Source of the DNA: Marinoscillum sp. 108
Lineage (GTDB): Bacteria; Bacteroidota; Bacteroidia; Cytophagales; Cyclobacteriaceae
NCBI RefSeq assembly: GCF_902506655.1
Contig: NZ_LR734808.1
Span: 3,656,501-3,720,500, forward strand
Direction of reading: 5' to 3'
Length of the DNA stretch: 64,000 nucleotides
Made by a program: the position numbers and the translations under genes. The notes below the pieces were generated by a model that worked only from the letters and a program-made list of their open reading frames with translations, was not told the origin of the DNA and ran no database searches. Numbering within the stretch: position 1 is the first letter of the stretch; every line of letters starts with the position of its first letter. This document shows, piece by piece, positions 44,193 through 52,477 of this stretch.

Positions 44193-44543
44193 ATGGGATT
44201 GGTTTCACTGGAAGGCATGGAGTTTTATGCGCGCCACGGCTACTACGAGGAGGAGCGCAAGATTGGGAACAAATACAGTGTTGATGTACAGCTGGAAGTA
44301 GACTTTGCGGAAGCGGCCAGTGAAGACAAGCTGGAGGGCACAGTCAACTATGAAAAAGTCTACGAAGTAGTGGCGGAGGTGATGAGCATTGATGCCATGC
44401 TATTGGAGCATTTGGCCGGAAAAATGATCAGAAAGCTGAAAGAGGCCTTTCCAAAAGTGAGCAAGGTACAAGTGAAGGTGAGCAAGTACAACCCCCCGAT
44501 TAAAGGCTTGTGCCACAGAGCGATGGTCACTTTAGAAGGCTGA
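44193..44543 (+). CDS. folB: Dihydroneopterin aldolase
   Basis: The 116-residue protein has the FolB opening GLVSLEGMEFYARHGYYEEE, NYEKVYEVVAEV with its Tyr, and a C-terminal VKVSKYNPPIKG segment. It splits dihydroneopterin into hydroxymethyl-dihydropterin and glycolaldehyde in folate synthesis. It is 2 bp after the DivIVA gene and nearly abuts the convergent IscA-like gene. Confidence 0.93.
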   Translation: MGLVSLEGMEFYARHGYYEEERKIGNKYSVDVQLEVDFAEAASEDKLEGTVNYEKVYEVVAEVMSIDAMLLEHLAGKMIRKLKEAFPKVSKVQVKVSKYNPPIKGLCHRAMVTLEG

Positions 44544-44545
44544 GT

Positions 44546-44842
44546 TCATGACGTAGAGGGCGTGACAAAAACGAATCCGCGGGCATCCGCACCATCATAA
44601 AAATCCACCTCTTTTCCCAGGAGGAACATCATCTCACGCTTTTGAATATAGACTGGAATTCCAGCAATTTCATACGCCTGATCATTCTCCTTTTGCTTGT
44701 CAAAACCCAGCACAAAAGTCACACCACAGCCACCACCTTTCACACCCACTCTGAGGCCGTAGCCCTCCGGGATGTTTTTATTGGCCATGATGTGTTTGAT
44801 TTCTTTTTGTGCTTTCGGGGTTATGTGTACGGGCTCATTCAT
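44546..44842 (-). CDS. HesB/IscA-like protein lacking the C-terminal cysteines
   Basis: The 98-residue protein has the IscA fold pattern: ITPKAQKEIKHIMANKNIPE, LRVGVKGGGCGVTFVLGFD with Cys39, and KEVDFYDGADARGFVFVTP. Canonical IscA/SufA proteins end with a second cysteine pair, CGCG. Here the chain stops at VTPSTS with no further cysteine, so the usual three-cysteine cluster site is reduced to one. It may still bind a cluster at a dimer interface, or act in another way. Confidence 0.85.
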   Translation of the reverse strand: MNEPVHITPKAQKEIKHIMANKNIPEGYGLRVGVKGGGCGVTFVLGFDKQKENDQAYEIAGIPVYIQKREMMFLLGKEVDFYDGADARGFVFVTPSTS

Positions 44843-44897
44843 TTCGCCAAAGAAAATACTTATTTTTGATCTTTACTTAAGCGCTAACACTTAGAAA

Positions 44898-45419
44898 ATG
44901 GAGATGGTTTACGACCTGTTGAAAATAACAATACCTGGATTGCTCATTTTATATACTGCATATCTGATTGTGAGGTCATTTATGAACAAACAACTGGATG
45001 AACTACACCTGAGTCTCAGGCATAAAAATCAGGAGGTGGTCTTGCCTATTCGGCTGCAGGCCTATGAGCGAATCTGTCTTTTGCTGGAGCGGATTTCTCC
45101 CAATCATATCATTCCTCGTCTGAATGAAAAAGATTTAAGTGCTAAACAACTTCAGGGAGCGCTGGTTAGTGAGATTAGAAGTGAGTTTAGTCACAACCTT
45201 TCTCAGCAGGTTTATATTTCTGAGGAAGCCTGGATTTATGTGACTGGTGCTATCGAGCAGCTGATCTCACTTATCAATGAGTCTGCTAACGAACTGGATG
45301 ATTCGGCCACTAGTCTGGATTTGGCTAAAATGGTGTTTGAAAAAAATATGCGTAATCAGCAGGACACCCTTCGGGGCGCACTCTCGTTTATTAAAAATGA
45401 AATAAAGGAACTTTTCTGA
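44898..45419 (+). CDS. Membrane-anchored protein conserved in Bacteroidota, unknown function
   Basis: The 173-residue protein has one N-terminal membrane segment (about residues 11-28; ITIPGLLILYTAYLIVRSF). A soluble helical domain follows with VVLPIRLQAYERICLLLERI and a conserved-looking ISEEAWIYVTGA stretch. The layout matches a family I have seen as hypothetical proteins in the phylum, though I cannot name it with certainty. The DUF1232 gene starts 7 bp later. Confidence 0.75.
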   Translation: MEMVYDLLKITIPGLLILYTAYLIVRSFMNKQLDELHLSLRHKNQEVVLPIRLQAYERICLLLERISPNHIIPRLNEKDLSAKQLQGALVSEIRSEFSHNLSQQVYISEEAWIYVTGAIEQLISLINESANELDDSATSLDLAKMVFEKNMRNQQDTLRGALSFIKNEIKELF

Positions 45420-45426
45420 AAGCAAT

Positions 45427-45816
45427 ATGGGCAACGCGAAGCTGGATAGGATTTTCACGAAAGCAAAGGAGACAGTTACTCAAAATGAGAAAGTGAAGTC
45501 TCTGCTGACTGAAGTGAAAGCGAAAATGGACAAGATCAACACAGACTCGGAAGAGCGATCTACCTTCATTTATCAGATACAGGTACTGGTCAGGATGATT
45601 CGCGCCCATTTCAATGGGAAGTATTCGGCTTTTTCTACCTCTACCATTCTGACCTTAGTATTTGGTCTGATTTATTTTATTACCCCGATTGACCTGATCC
45701 CTGATTTCATACCGGCATTGGGATTGACAGACGATATTTCACTGATTTACTTTATTTTCAGAAACCTGGCCGAAGATATAGGGAGATTCAGATCTTGGGA
45801 AGAAACAACTGGCTGA
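45427..45816 (+). CDS. DUF1232 (YkvA-type) membrane protein
   Basis: The 129-residue protein has a basic N-terminal part and a hydrophobic DUF1232 core with the signature YFITPIDLIPDFIPALGLTD (about residues 79-98). It is a small membrane protein of unknown function. It overlaps no gene and follows the membrane-anchored protein by 7 bp. Confidence 0.9.
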   Translation: MGNAKLDRIFTKAKETVTQNEKVKSLLTEVKAKMDKINTDSEERSTFIYQIQVLVRMIRAHFNGKYSAFSTSTILTLVFGLIYFITPIDLIPDFIPALGLTDDISLIYFIFRNLAEDIGRFRSWEETTG

Positions 45817-45841
45817 TTTTTCACCATAAAAGAATCGAGTA

Positions 45842-46522
45842 ATGTCTACACACACCGCACTAATCGTAGGAGCTACTGGCCTTGTAGGGAAGCATCTGCT
45901 GGACCATATGCTCACCAAAACGTACTACAGTAAAATCAAAATTTTATCCCGCCGCACGTTTGAAATCGGTGATCCCAGGGCAGAGGTGATTGTTCTTCCT
46001 GATTTTGCAGAGATGAATTCTATCAGTGAGCAGTTGCATGCTGAAGATTATTATTGTGTGCTGGGTACCACTATCAAGTTGGCAGGATCCAAGGAGAATT
46101 TCAAAAAAGTTGACTTAGAATACCCTCTCATGCTCGCTGAAATCGCGCAGAAGTCTCCGGAGTTCAGGCAGTATTTAGTGGTGACGGCTGCCGGATCAAA
46201 TGCAGATTCGCCATTGTTTTACAATCAGGTAAAGGGTCAGCTGGAGGAGGGACTTAAGCAGCTTCATCTAAGGGGGCTGAAGATTTTCAGGCCTTCACTG
46301 CTGCTGGGGGAGCGCCGTGACTTCAGGTTGGCGGAGGAATTTGCGAAGGCTGTTTCCAAAATATTCTCTTTTTTCATGGTGGGCCTGAGGGGCCGACTCT
46401 GGTCAATTAATGCCTTAGATGTAGCCAAAGCCATGCACATAGTGGCCTCAGAAGGCAAAGAAGGCACCAGGGTATACAGCTCGAATGACATGTTTAAAAT
46501 TGTAAATACTCAGGGACTTTGA
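45842..46522 (+). CDS. NAD(P)-binding Rossmann-fold oxidoreductase
   Basis: The 226-residue protein has the dinucleotide-binding motif LIVGATGLVGKHLL and later VVTAAGSNADSPLFYNQVKG, then LKIFRPSLLLGERRDFR, as in atypical short-chain epimerase-like proteins (HTATIP2-like). The substrate is unknown. Its TGA stop overlaps the TTG start of dtd (TTGA). Confidence 0.88.
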   Translation: MSTHTALIVGATGLVGKHLLDHMLTKTYYSKIKILSRRTFEIGDPRAEVIVLPDFAEMNSISEQLHAEDYYCVLGTTIKLAGSKENFKKVDLEYPLMLAEIAQKSPEFRQYLVVTAAGSNADSPLFYNQVKGQLEEGLKQLHLRGLKIFRPSLLLGERRDFRLAEEFAKAVSKIFSFFMVGLRGRLWSINALDVAKAMHIVASEGKEGTRVYSSNDMFKIVNTQGL

Positions 46523-46968
46523 TTGCCGTTATTCAGAGGGTTTCTGAAGCTTCGGTTACCATTTCGAACAAAGAGGTTTCCAGGATAAGTGATGGTTTGC
46601 TCATTTTGCTGGGTATTGAGGAGGCAGACAACAATGAGGATATTGACTGGCTCACCAAAAAGGTGGCCAACTTAAGGATTTTCTCAGACGAAGAGGAAAA
46701 AATGAACCTAAGTTTGCTGGATATTGGCGGAGAAGTTTTGGTCGTCAGTCAATTCACCCTTCATGCGCTCACAAAAAAAGGAAACCGACCTTCTTACATT
46801 CGCGCAGCGTCACCGGATGTTGCCATCCCTCTTTACGAGGCTTTTGTGAAAAAAATGGAATCGTTTGGCAGGCCAGTGTTGACTGGTGAATTTGGTGGAG
46901 ACATGAAAGTGGGCCTCGTCAATGATGGTCCGGTAACCATTATTATCGACACCAAAAACAAACAATAG
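46519..46968 (+). CDS. dtd: D-aminoacyl-tRNA deacylase
   Basis: The 149-residue protein has the DTD opening IAVIQRVSEASVTI, the catalytic SQFTLHA segment (about residues 77-83), and GNRPSYIRAASPDVA with LVNDGPVTIIID at the end. It removes D-amino acids mischarged on tRNA. The first codon is TTG at 46519, giving 4 bp of overlap with the preceding oxidoreductase gene. Family length is normal. Confidence 0.95.
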   Translation: MIAVIQRVSEASVTISNKEVSRISDGLLILLGIEEADNNEDIDWLTKKVANLRIFSDEEEKMNLSLLDIGGEVLVVSQFTLHALTKKGNRPSYIRAASPDVAIPLYEAFVKKMESFGRPVLTGEFGGDMKVGLVNDGPVTIIIDTKNKQ

Positions 46969-47042
46969 GCCCTGAGAATCCTTTTAGATTAGCATGACTA
47001 TTGACCCATCTTTATACTACCTTTGCAGACTTTTAATTGGAT

Positions 47043-48833
47043 ATGAAGCACATTAGGAATTTCTGCATCATTGCGCACATCGATCATGGTAAAAGTACCC
47101 TGGCCGATAGACTCATACAGTCCACAGAGACTGTTTCGGCAAGAGACATGCAAGCGCAGCTACTCGATGATATGGACCTGGAGCGTGAGCGAGGGATTAC
47201 CATCAAGAGTCACGCCATACAGATGTATTTTCCCTATGAAGGCAATCAATACACCCTCAATCTGATTGACACTCCGGGCCATGTGGATTTTTCTTACGAA
47301 GTTTCCCGGTCAATAGCTGCCTGTGAGGGTGCCTTGCTAGTGGTGGATGCTGCTCAGGGTATAGAAGCACAGACGATTTCCAATCTTTACCTGGCTCTTG
47401 AAAATGACCTGGAGGTGATCCCTGTGCTTAATAAAATAGATCTTCCCGGAGCCATGGTGGAGGAAGTTTCAGATCAGATCATTGACTTGATCGGTTGTGA
47501 CAGAGAAGATATCATCCATGCCAGTGCCAAAGAAGGCATAGGAATACAAGAAATATTGCAAGCCATAGTGGAGCGCATACCGGCGCCTACAGGCGATACT
47601 GAGGAGCCGCTTCAGGCCATGATTTTTGACTCAGTTTTTAATACCTATAGAGGGATAGAGGTTTTCTTCAGGGTTTTCAATGGCACCCTGAATAAAGGAG
47701 ATCACGTGAAGTTTGTCAACACTGGCAAGACTTATGAAGCTGATGAAATAGGCGTACTTCGACTTACCCATGAGGCAAAGAACTCTATTTCGGCTGGAAA
47801 TGTGGGCTATCTTATTTCTGGAATCAAAGTGGCCAAAGAGGTGAAAGTGGGAGACACTATCACCCACGTAAGTCGCCCTACTCAGCGTACGGTTAAGGGA
47901 TTTGAAGATGTGAAGCCGATGGTTTTCGCAGGGATTTACCCTGTGGATACCACGGAATTTGAAGAGCTGAGAGCTTCTATGGAAAAACTCCAGCTCAATG
48001 ATGCCTCTCTTGTATGGGAGCCTGAGACTTCCATGGCCCTTGGTTTTGGATTTAGATGTGGCTTCCTGGGGATGCTGCATATGGAGATTGTGCAGGAGCG
48101 TCTGGAACGTGAGTTTGATATGACCGTGATCACCACAGTACCTTCGGTGCAGTTTCATGCGATCATGCCGGATGGTGCAGTGCTGAAAGTGAATGCACCA
48201 TCAGAGCTTCCGGAGCCCAACTATGTTTCGCATGTAGAGGAGCCTTATATACGGGCGCAGATCATCACCAAATCAGAATTTATCGGATCGGTTATCGGTT
48301 TGTGCATGGACAAGCGCGGTGAGATCAAAAATCAGGTATATCTCACCAGCGATCGGGTAGAGTTGACTTTTGAATTGCCACTGGCGGAGATTGTTTTCGA
48401 CTTTTTTGATAGGCTGAAGACCATTTCGCGAGGGTATGCTTCACTCGATTATGAGCTGATAGGATACAGGCAGTCTAATATGGTGAAGCTGGATATTATG
48501 CTAAATGGGGAGAAAGTGGATGCCCTTTCTGCCATCGTTCATAGAGACAAAGCCTACGAATGGGGAAAGCGACTTTGCGAGAAGCTGAAGGAATTGATTC
48601 CTCGCCAGATGTTTGAAATTGCCGTTCAGGCTTCTATCGGCACCAAAATTATTGCCAGGGAATCTGTGAAAGCGATGAGAAAGAACGTATTGGCCAAGTG
48701 CTATGGGGGTGATATTTCGCGTAAGCGTAAACTCCTTGAAAAGCAGAAAAAAGGGAAGAAGCGTATGCGACAGGTGGGGAACGTGGAGATCCCTCAGGAG
48801 GCTTTCATGGCAGTCCTTAAACTAGATAGCTAA
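47043..48833 (+). CDS. lepA: Elongation factor 4 (LepA)
   Basis: From ATG 47043 ([20 protein letters not shown]) the protein has 596 residues. The GTPase motifs are [14 protein letters not shown] and NKID. The LepA-specific C-terminal domain holds [20 protein letters not shown] and [18 protein letters not shown]. The factor acts on stalled or mis-translocated ribosomes, and initiation roles have been proposed. A TACCTTTG -7-like element lies at 47018-47025, but its -33 spacing is not ideal. The ORF extension with TTG at 47037 adds two residues only. Confidence 0.98.
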   Translation: MKHIRNFCIIAHIDHGKSTLADRLIQSTETVSARDMQAQLLDDMDLERERGITIKSHAIQMYFPYEGNQYTLNLIDTPGHVDFSYEVSRSIAACEGALLVVDAAQGIEAQTISNLYLALENDLEVIPVLNKIDLPGAMVEEVSDQIIDLIGCDREDIIHASAKEGIGIQEILQAIVERIPAPTGDTEEPLQAMIFDSVFNTYRGIEVFFRVFNGTLNKGDHVKFVNTGKTYEADEIGVLRLTHEAKNSISAGNVGYLISGIKVAKEVKVGDTITHVSRPTQRTVKGFEDVKPMVFAGIYPVDTTEFEELRASMEKLQLNDASLVWEPETSMALGFGFRCGFLGMLHMEIVQERLEREFDMTVITTVPSVQFHAIMPDGAVLKVNAPSELPEPNYVSHVEEPYIRAQIITKSEFIGSVIGLCMDKRGEIKNQVYLTSDRVELTFELPLAEIVFDFFDRLKTISRGYASLDYELIGYRQSNMVKLDIMLNGEKVDALSAIVHRDKAYEWGKRLCEKLKELIPRQMFEIAVQASIGTKIIARESVKAMRKNVLAKCYGGDISRKRKLLEKQKKGKKRMRQVGNVEIPQEAFMAVLKLDS

Positions 48834-48849
48834 TCAAAATAGAATCATA

Positions 48850-49725
48850 ATGCCTACACTATTAGACGGTAAGAAAGTTGCCGGTGACATCAAGAATGAG
48901 ATTTCGGCCCGCGTACAAGACCTGAAATCAAAAGGAAAGAGGGTTCCCAACCTGGCCATTATTATTGTAGGTGATGATGGTGCCAGCCATACCTATGTGA
49001 ATGGTAAAATTGCAGCGTGCAAGTCAGTGGGGTTCGATTTTACCCTCATGCATTTTGCCAGTACCATCTCCGAGGATAAACTAATTAAGCATGTGGAGAA
49101 CCTCAACGCCGATGAAGACATTGATGGTTTCATTGTGCAGATACCACTGCCGGAGCACATTTCTGTAGAGCGGGTCACCGAAAGCGTGAAGCCTGAGAAA
49201 GATGTAGACGGATTTACGAATCAGAATTTTGGGAGTATTGTTTCCAAGCACCAGCTCATCATGCCGGCTACACCTTTTGGAGTGGTGGAGTTGCTGAGGA
49301 GATACAAGATTGAAACCGAGGGTAAGCATTGTGTTATTGTGGGAGCCAGCCGATTGGTTGGGGCACCTCTGGGTATGATGATGACCGAAGATGGAAAGGC
49401 TACGGTAACACTTTGTCACAAATACACTAGAGACCTGTCCAGCCATACCAAACTGGCTGATATCCTGATCGTGGGAGTGGGTAAGCCAGGTCTCATTACG
49501 GCCGATATGGTGAAAGATGGCGCTGTGGTAGTGGATGTTGGGACTACGCGCATAGAAGATAAGTCAAGAAAGACTGGCTTTAGGTTAGCTGGTGATGTAG
49601 AATTTGATACGGTAGCGGAGAAATGTTCATTTATTACACCTGTACCCGGTGGAGTGGGCCCTATGACCATTGCTTCTTTACTTTTGAATACAATGAAGGC
49701 TTATGAAGATCAACACGGAGGATAA
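48850..49725 (+). CDS. folD: Methylenetetrahydrofolate dehydrogenase / cyclohydrolase
   Basis: The 291-residue protein has the FolD motifs DGFIVQIPLPEHI (about residues 96-108), the KDVDGF loop, the NADP-binding GASRLVGAPLG segment, and TPVPGGVGPMTIASLL. It interconverts methylene- and formyl-tetrahydrofolate. It overlaps the next gene, queE, by 23 bp, so queE translation may depend on folD translation. Confidence 0.97.
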   Translation: MPTLLDGKKVAGDIKNEISARVQDLKSKGKRVPNLAIIIVGDDGASHTYVNGKIAACKSVGFDFTLMHFASTISEDKLIKHVENLNADEDIDGFIVQIPLPEHISVERVTESVKPEKDVDGFTNQNFGSIVSKHQLIMPATPFGVVELLRRYKIETEGKHCVIVGASRLVGAPLGMMMTEDGKATVTLCHKYTRDLSSHTKLADILIVGVGKPGLITADMVKDGAVVVDVGTTRIEDKSRKTGFRLAGDVEFDTVAEKCSFITPVPGGVGPMTIASLLLNTMKAYEDQHGG

Positions 49726-50329
49726 GGTGTTGACCGATCTCCCGTTGATGGAGTACTTCCTCACCATTCAGGGTGAGGGCTACCATACGGGCAGTGCGGC
49801 CTATTTTATCCGCCTTGGCGGATGTGATGTGGGGTGTGTTTGGTGCGATGTGAAAGAATCATGGGATGCCGATGCGCACCCAAAAGTTCCCTTAAGTCAG
49901 ATGGTTGCTGATGCCAAAGCCTCCGGTTCTGAGATCGTGGTGATCACAGGTGGCGAACCGCTCATGTACGATCTGGGTGATTTTACCAACCAGCTGCATG
50001 ATGCAGGATTGAAGACCCATATTGAGACTTCCGGAGCTCATCCGTTATCCGGTGATTGGGATTGGATTTGTTTTTCCCCTAAAAAATTCATGGCCCCTTT
50101 GCCGGAGTTTTATGAGGAATCAGATGAACTGAAAGTCATCGTTTACAATAAGTCCGATTTTGCATGGGCAGAATCCCATGCAGAAAAATGTCATTCCAAG
50201 ACCAGGCTTTTTCTACAACCAGAGTGGTCAAAGAAGGACGACATGATGCCGCTTATCGTGGATTATGTAAAGAAAAACCCAAAATGGAGGATATCTTTAC
50301 AGACACATAAGTATCTGGACATCCCATAA
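49703..50329 (+). CDS. queE: 7-carboxy-7-deazaguanine synthase
   Basis: The 208-residue protein has TIQGEGYHTGSAAYFIRLGG then the QueE radical SAM motif CDVGCVWCDVKESW, and the SAM-binding VVITGGEPLMY segment. It makes the deazaguanine ring of queuosine (and of related DNA modifications). It overlaps folD and shares one base with the OmpA-family gene. queA, a later pathway step, is in the same window at 11603. Confidence 0.94.
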   Translation: MKINTEDKVLTDLPLMEYFLTIQGEGYHTGSAAYFIRLGGCDVGCVWCDVKESWDADAHPKVPLSQMVADAKASGSEIVVITGGEPLMYDLGDFTNQLHDAGLKTHIETSGAHPLSGDWDWICFSPKKFMAPLPEFYEESDELKVIVYNKSDFAWAESHAEKCHSKTRLFLQPEWSKKDDMMPLIVDYVKKNPKWRISLQTHKYLDIP

Positions 50330-52212
50330 TGACCCCACGAATCCTATTTGGTTTTTGTTTTTTTCTTATCACAGCGGTCGGTTATAGTCAGCCTTATAAT
50401 AAGCGTGCGGTAAAACTCACGGAGAAAGCAGAGGAAGCTGCCAAATCCAGAGATTTTGAAGAAGCCAAGACGCTACTAAAGAAAGCCATAGCAGCGGATC
50501 CGCTATACCCCAAGGCCTACCGGCGGCTAGCCACCATTTACAGTGTCTATCTGCAGCCGGACTCCGCAGCTTATTATTATAACCTGCTCACCGAAATGAT
50601 TCCGGCCGATCAAATAGATGAACGTTTATGGGATCGCATTGCTGGACTAAATTTCGAAGTTGGCGACTATCATAAAGCACAGCAGGCTATTGCCCATGTG
50701 TCTGACCCGAATCCTTTGCTGGCTCAAAGCATTGCTTTCTCTGTGAAGTCTGTACAGGAAGCCCGACCTCTGGAGATCCAGGAGCTCCCACCCGCAATCA
50801 ATGCCTATCAGTTGCAGTATTTCCCGGTGCTCACGGTGGATGAGCGCACGATTATCTATACCAAGCGAGATGCCAATAACCCGTCATCCGACGAAGACAT
50901 GGTCGTGAGTGTACGAATCAATGATGAGTGGATTCCGTCTCAGTCCATTTCCAGGGAGATCAATTCTCCCTTTAACGAGGGTGCCTGTACCATTTCTGCA
51001 GACGGGAGTACATTAATCTTCACTTCTTGTGAGGGGAGGTCGTCATTTGGTAGTTGTGACCTTTATGTCACATACAGACAAGGGAATAAATGGACTAAGC
51101 CAGAAAACCTTGGTTCCGGGATCAATTCCAGATATTGGGATTCTCAACCTTCGCTCAGTGCCGATGGGCGAGTGCTTTATTTTGCTTCCAATAGGCCTGG
51201 GGGAGTTGGTAAACGTGACATTTGGAGCTCTCAGCTTACAGAGACAGGCTGGAGCGAGCCGGTAAACCTTGGTAAACCCATCAATACACCTTTTGATGAA
51301 ACCACCCCTTTTATTCATGTCAATAATGATTTGCTTTTCTTCTCCACACAGGGCTATCCTGGTCTTGGGGGATTCGATCTTTTCTTTTCTGAAAAAACCA
51401 ATGGGCAATGGTCGCTCCCTACCAATCTCGGTTATCCTATCAATACGGTAAATGACGAACTCTCGCTTTTTATTAATGCCTCAGGCACATTTGGCTATTA
51501 TGCCATTGAAAAGACCGAGTCCGGAGTTACGAGTACTACTAACATTGTGAAATTCAAAGTCCCCTTTGACTCTTTGGTGAAAAAGAAAGCGAGTTATGTG
51601 ACGGGCCGGGTACAGGATGGGATAACGGGGAAGCCTTTAGGTGCCCGGATGAGAATGTCCAATTTGAATGATACCACAGATACCTATTGGGTAAACTCTG
51701 ATTCCATTTCAGGGAGGTATTTTCTGGTATTGACAGAAGGTAATGAATATGGTGTCTTTATCAGAAAGAAGGACTATCTGTTTGAAGACTTAAAATTCGA
51801 AGCTCAAAGTTCTACCGCATTAAGACCAGATACCCTGGATATCTTGCTTCATCCCATAGAAGCAGGTGCTTCACTCACTTTAGAAAACATCTATTTTGAG
51901 TTCAACGAGCACCTATTAAACCCTAAGTCGCGTTCAGAACTCAATGAGATCGTGGAATACCTAAAACTTAACAAAAGTTTAACTTTCGAGATTCAGGGAC
52001 ATACAGATACCGTAGGGACTGAAAGTTATAATCTGGCATTATCTGAGAAGCGGGCCCGTACCGTGTATAATTATCTGCTGTCTAAAGGTGTGGATGAGTC
52101 CAGGATGTTTTCGAAGGGTTATGGGGGTAGTCAGCCTATCGCAGATAATAGCACTGAAAATGGTCGGGATTTAAATCGAAGGATCACTTTTAGAGTTATT
52201 TCCAATAAGTGA
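50329..52212 (+). CDS. OmpA family protein with TPR and PD40 repeats
   Basis: The 627-residue protein has a signal peptide (about residues 1-20) and N-terminal TPR repeats (about residues 25-135). A WD40-like PD40 propeller follows (about residues 150-400; repeats such as DLYVTYRQGNKWTKPENLGS), then a carboxypeptidase-regulatory-like domain (about 420-500). The C-terminal OmpA peptidoglycan-binding domain (about 505-620) contains EIQGHTDTVG and YNLALSEKRARTVYNYL. Such proteins join outer membrane to wall and appear near type IX or gliding genes. Its ATG shares one base with the queE stop. Confidence 0.93.
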   Translation: MTPRILFGFCFFLITAVGYSQPYNKRAVKLTEKAEEAAKSRDFEEAKTLLKKAIAADPLYPKAYRRLATIYSVYLQPDSAAYYYNLLTEMIPADQIDERLWDRIAGLNFEVGDYHKAQQAIAHVSDPNPLLAQSIAFSVKSVQEARPLEIQELPPAINAYQLQYFPVLTVDERTIIYTKRDANNPSSDEDMVVSVRINDEWIPSQSISREINSPFNEGACTISADGSTLIFTSCEGRSSFGSCDLYVTYRQGNKWTKPENLGSGINSRYWDSQPSLSADGRVLYFASNRPGGVGKRDIWSSQLTETGWSEPVNLGKPINTPFDETTPFIHVNNDLLFFSTQGYPGLGGFDLFFSEKTNGQWSLPTNLGYPINTVNDELSLFINASGTFGYYAIEKTESGVTSTTNIVKFKVPFDSLVKKKASYVTGRVQDGITGKPLGARMRMSNLNDTTDTYWVNSDSISGRYFLVLTEGNEYGVFIRKKDYLFEDLKFEAQSSTALRPDTLDILLHPIEAGASLTLENIYFEFNEHLLNPKSRSELNEIVEYLKLNKSLTFEIQGHTDTVGTESYNLALSEKRARTVYNYLLSKGVDESRMFSKGYGGSQPIADNSTENGRDLNRRITFRVISNK

Positions 52213-52406
52213 TTTTTTGTCAGGTTACATTTTTTAACAATTTTTTTATTTTTTTTCTCAGAATTTAAATTATGAAAATAATCCAATTAGAGATGATTAT
52301 TTCGCCTTATTGAAATCTATAGTAGAATTGTAATTTTTTATAGTGTAAAAAGGCCTTTTCGCAATAAATAGAGGGGTTTTCTCACAATCACTTTAGTTTT
52401 TCCCTT

Positions 52407-52439
52407 TTTGCTGATTACGATCAAATTGTTATAAATTTA
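52407..52439 (+). promoter_or_regulatory. Candidate promoter of the SusC-SusD locus
   Basis: TTTG at 52407-52410 and TAAATTTA at 52432-52439 are 21 bases apart. This is a slightly long and imperfect match (last base A) to the Bacteroidota consensus. The gene start at 52478 is about 40 bases on. The preceding 190 bp are very AT-rich, with no gene seen. Confidence 0.4.
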
Positions 52440-52477
52440 GTAGTTGAAACATAATGTACAATTTAAAACAGTATAAT

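Noticed and set aside
52213-52406. Possible small gene or RNA in the AT-rich gap before susC
   Set aside because: Only very short frames and poly-T stretches are present; no hairpin set or conserved motif could be supported.
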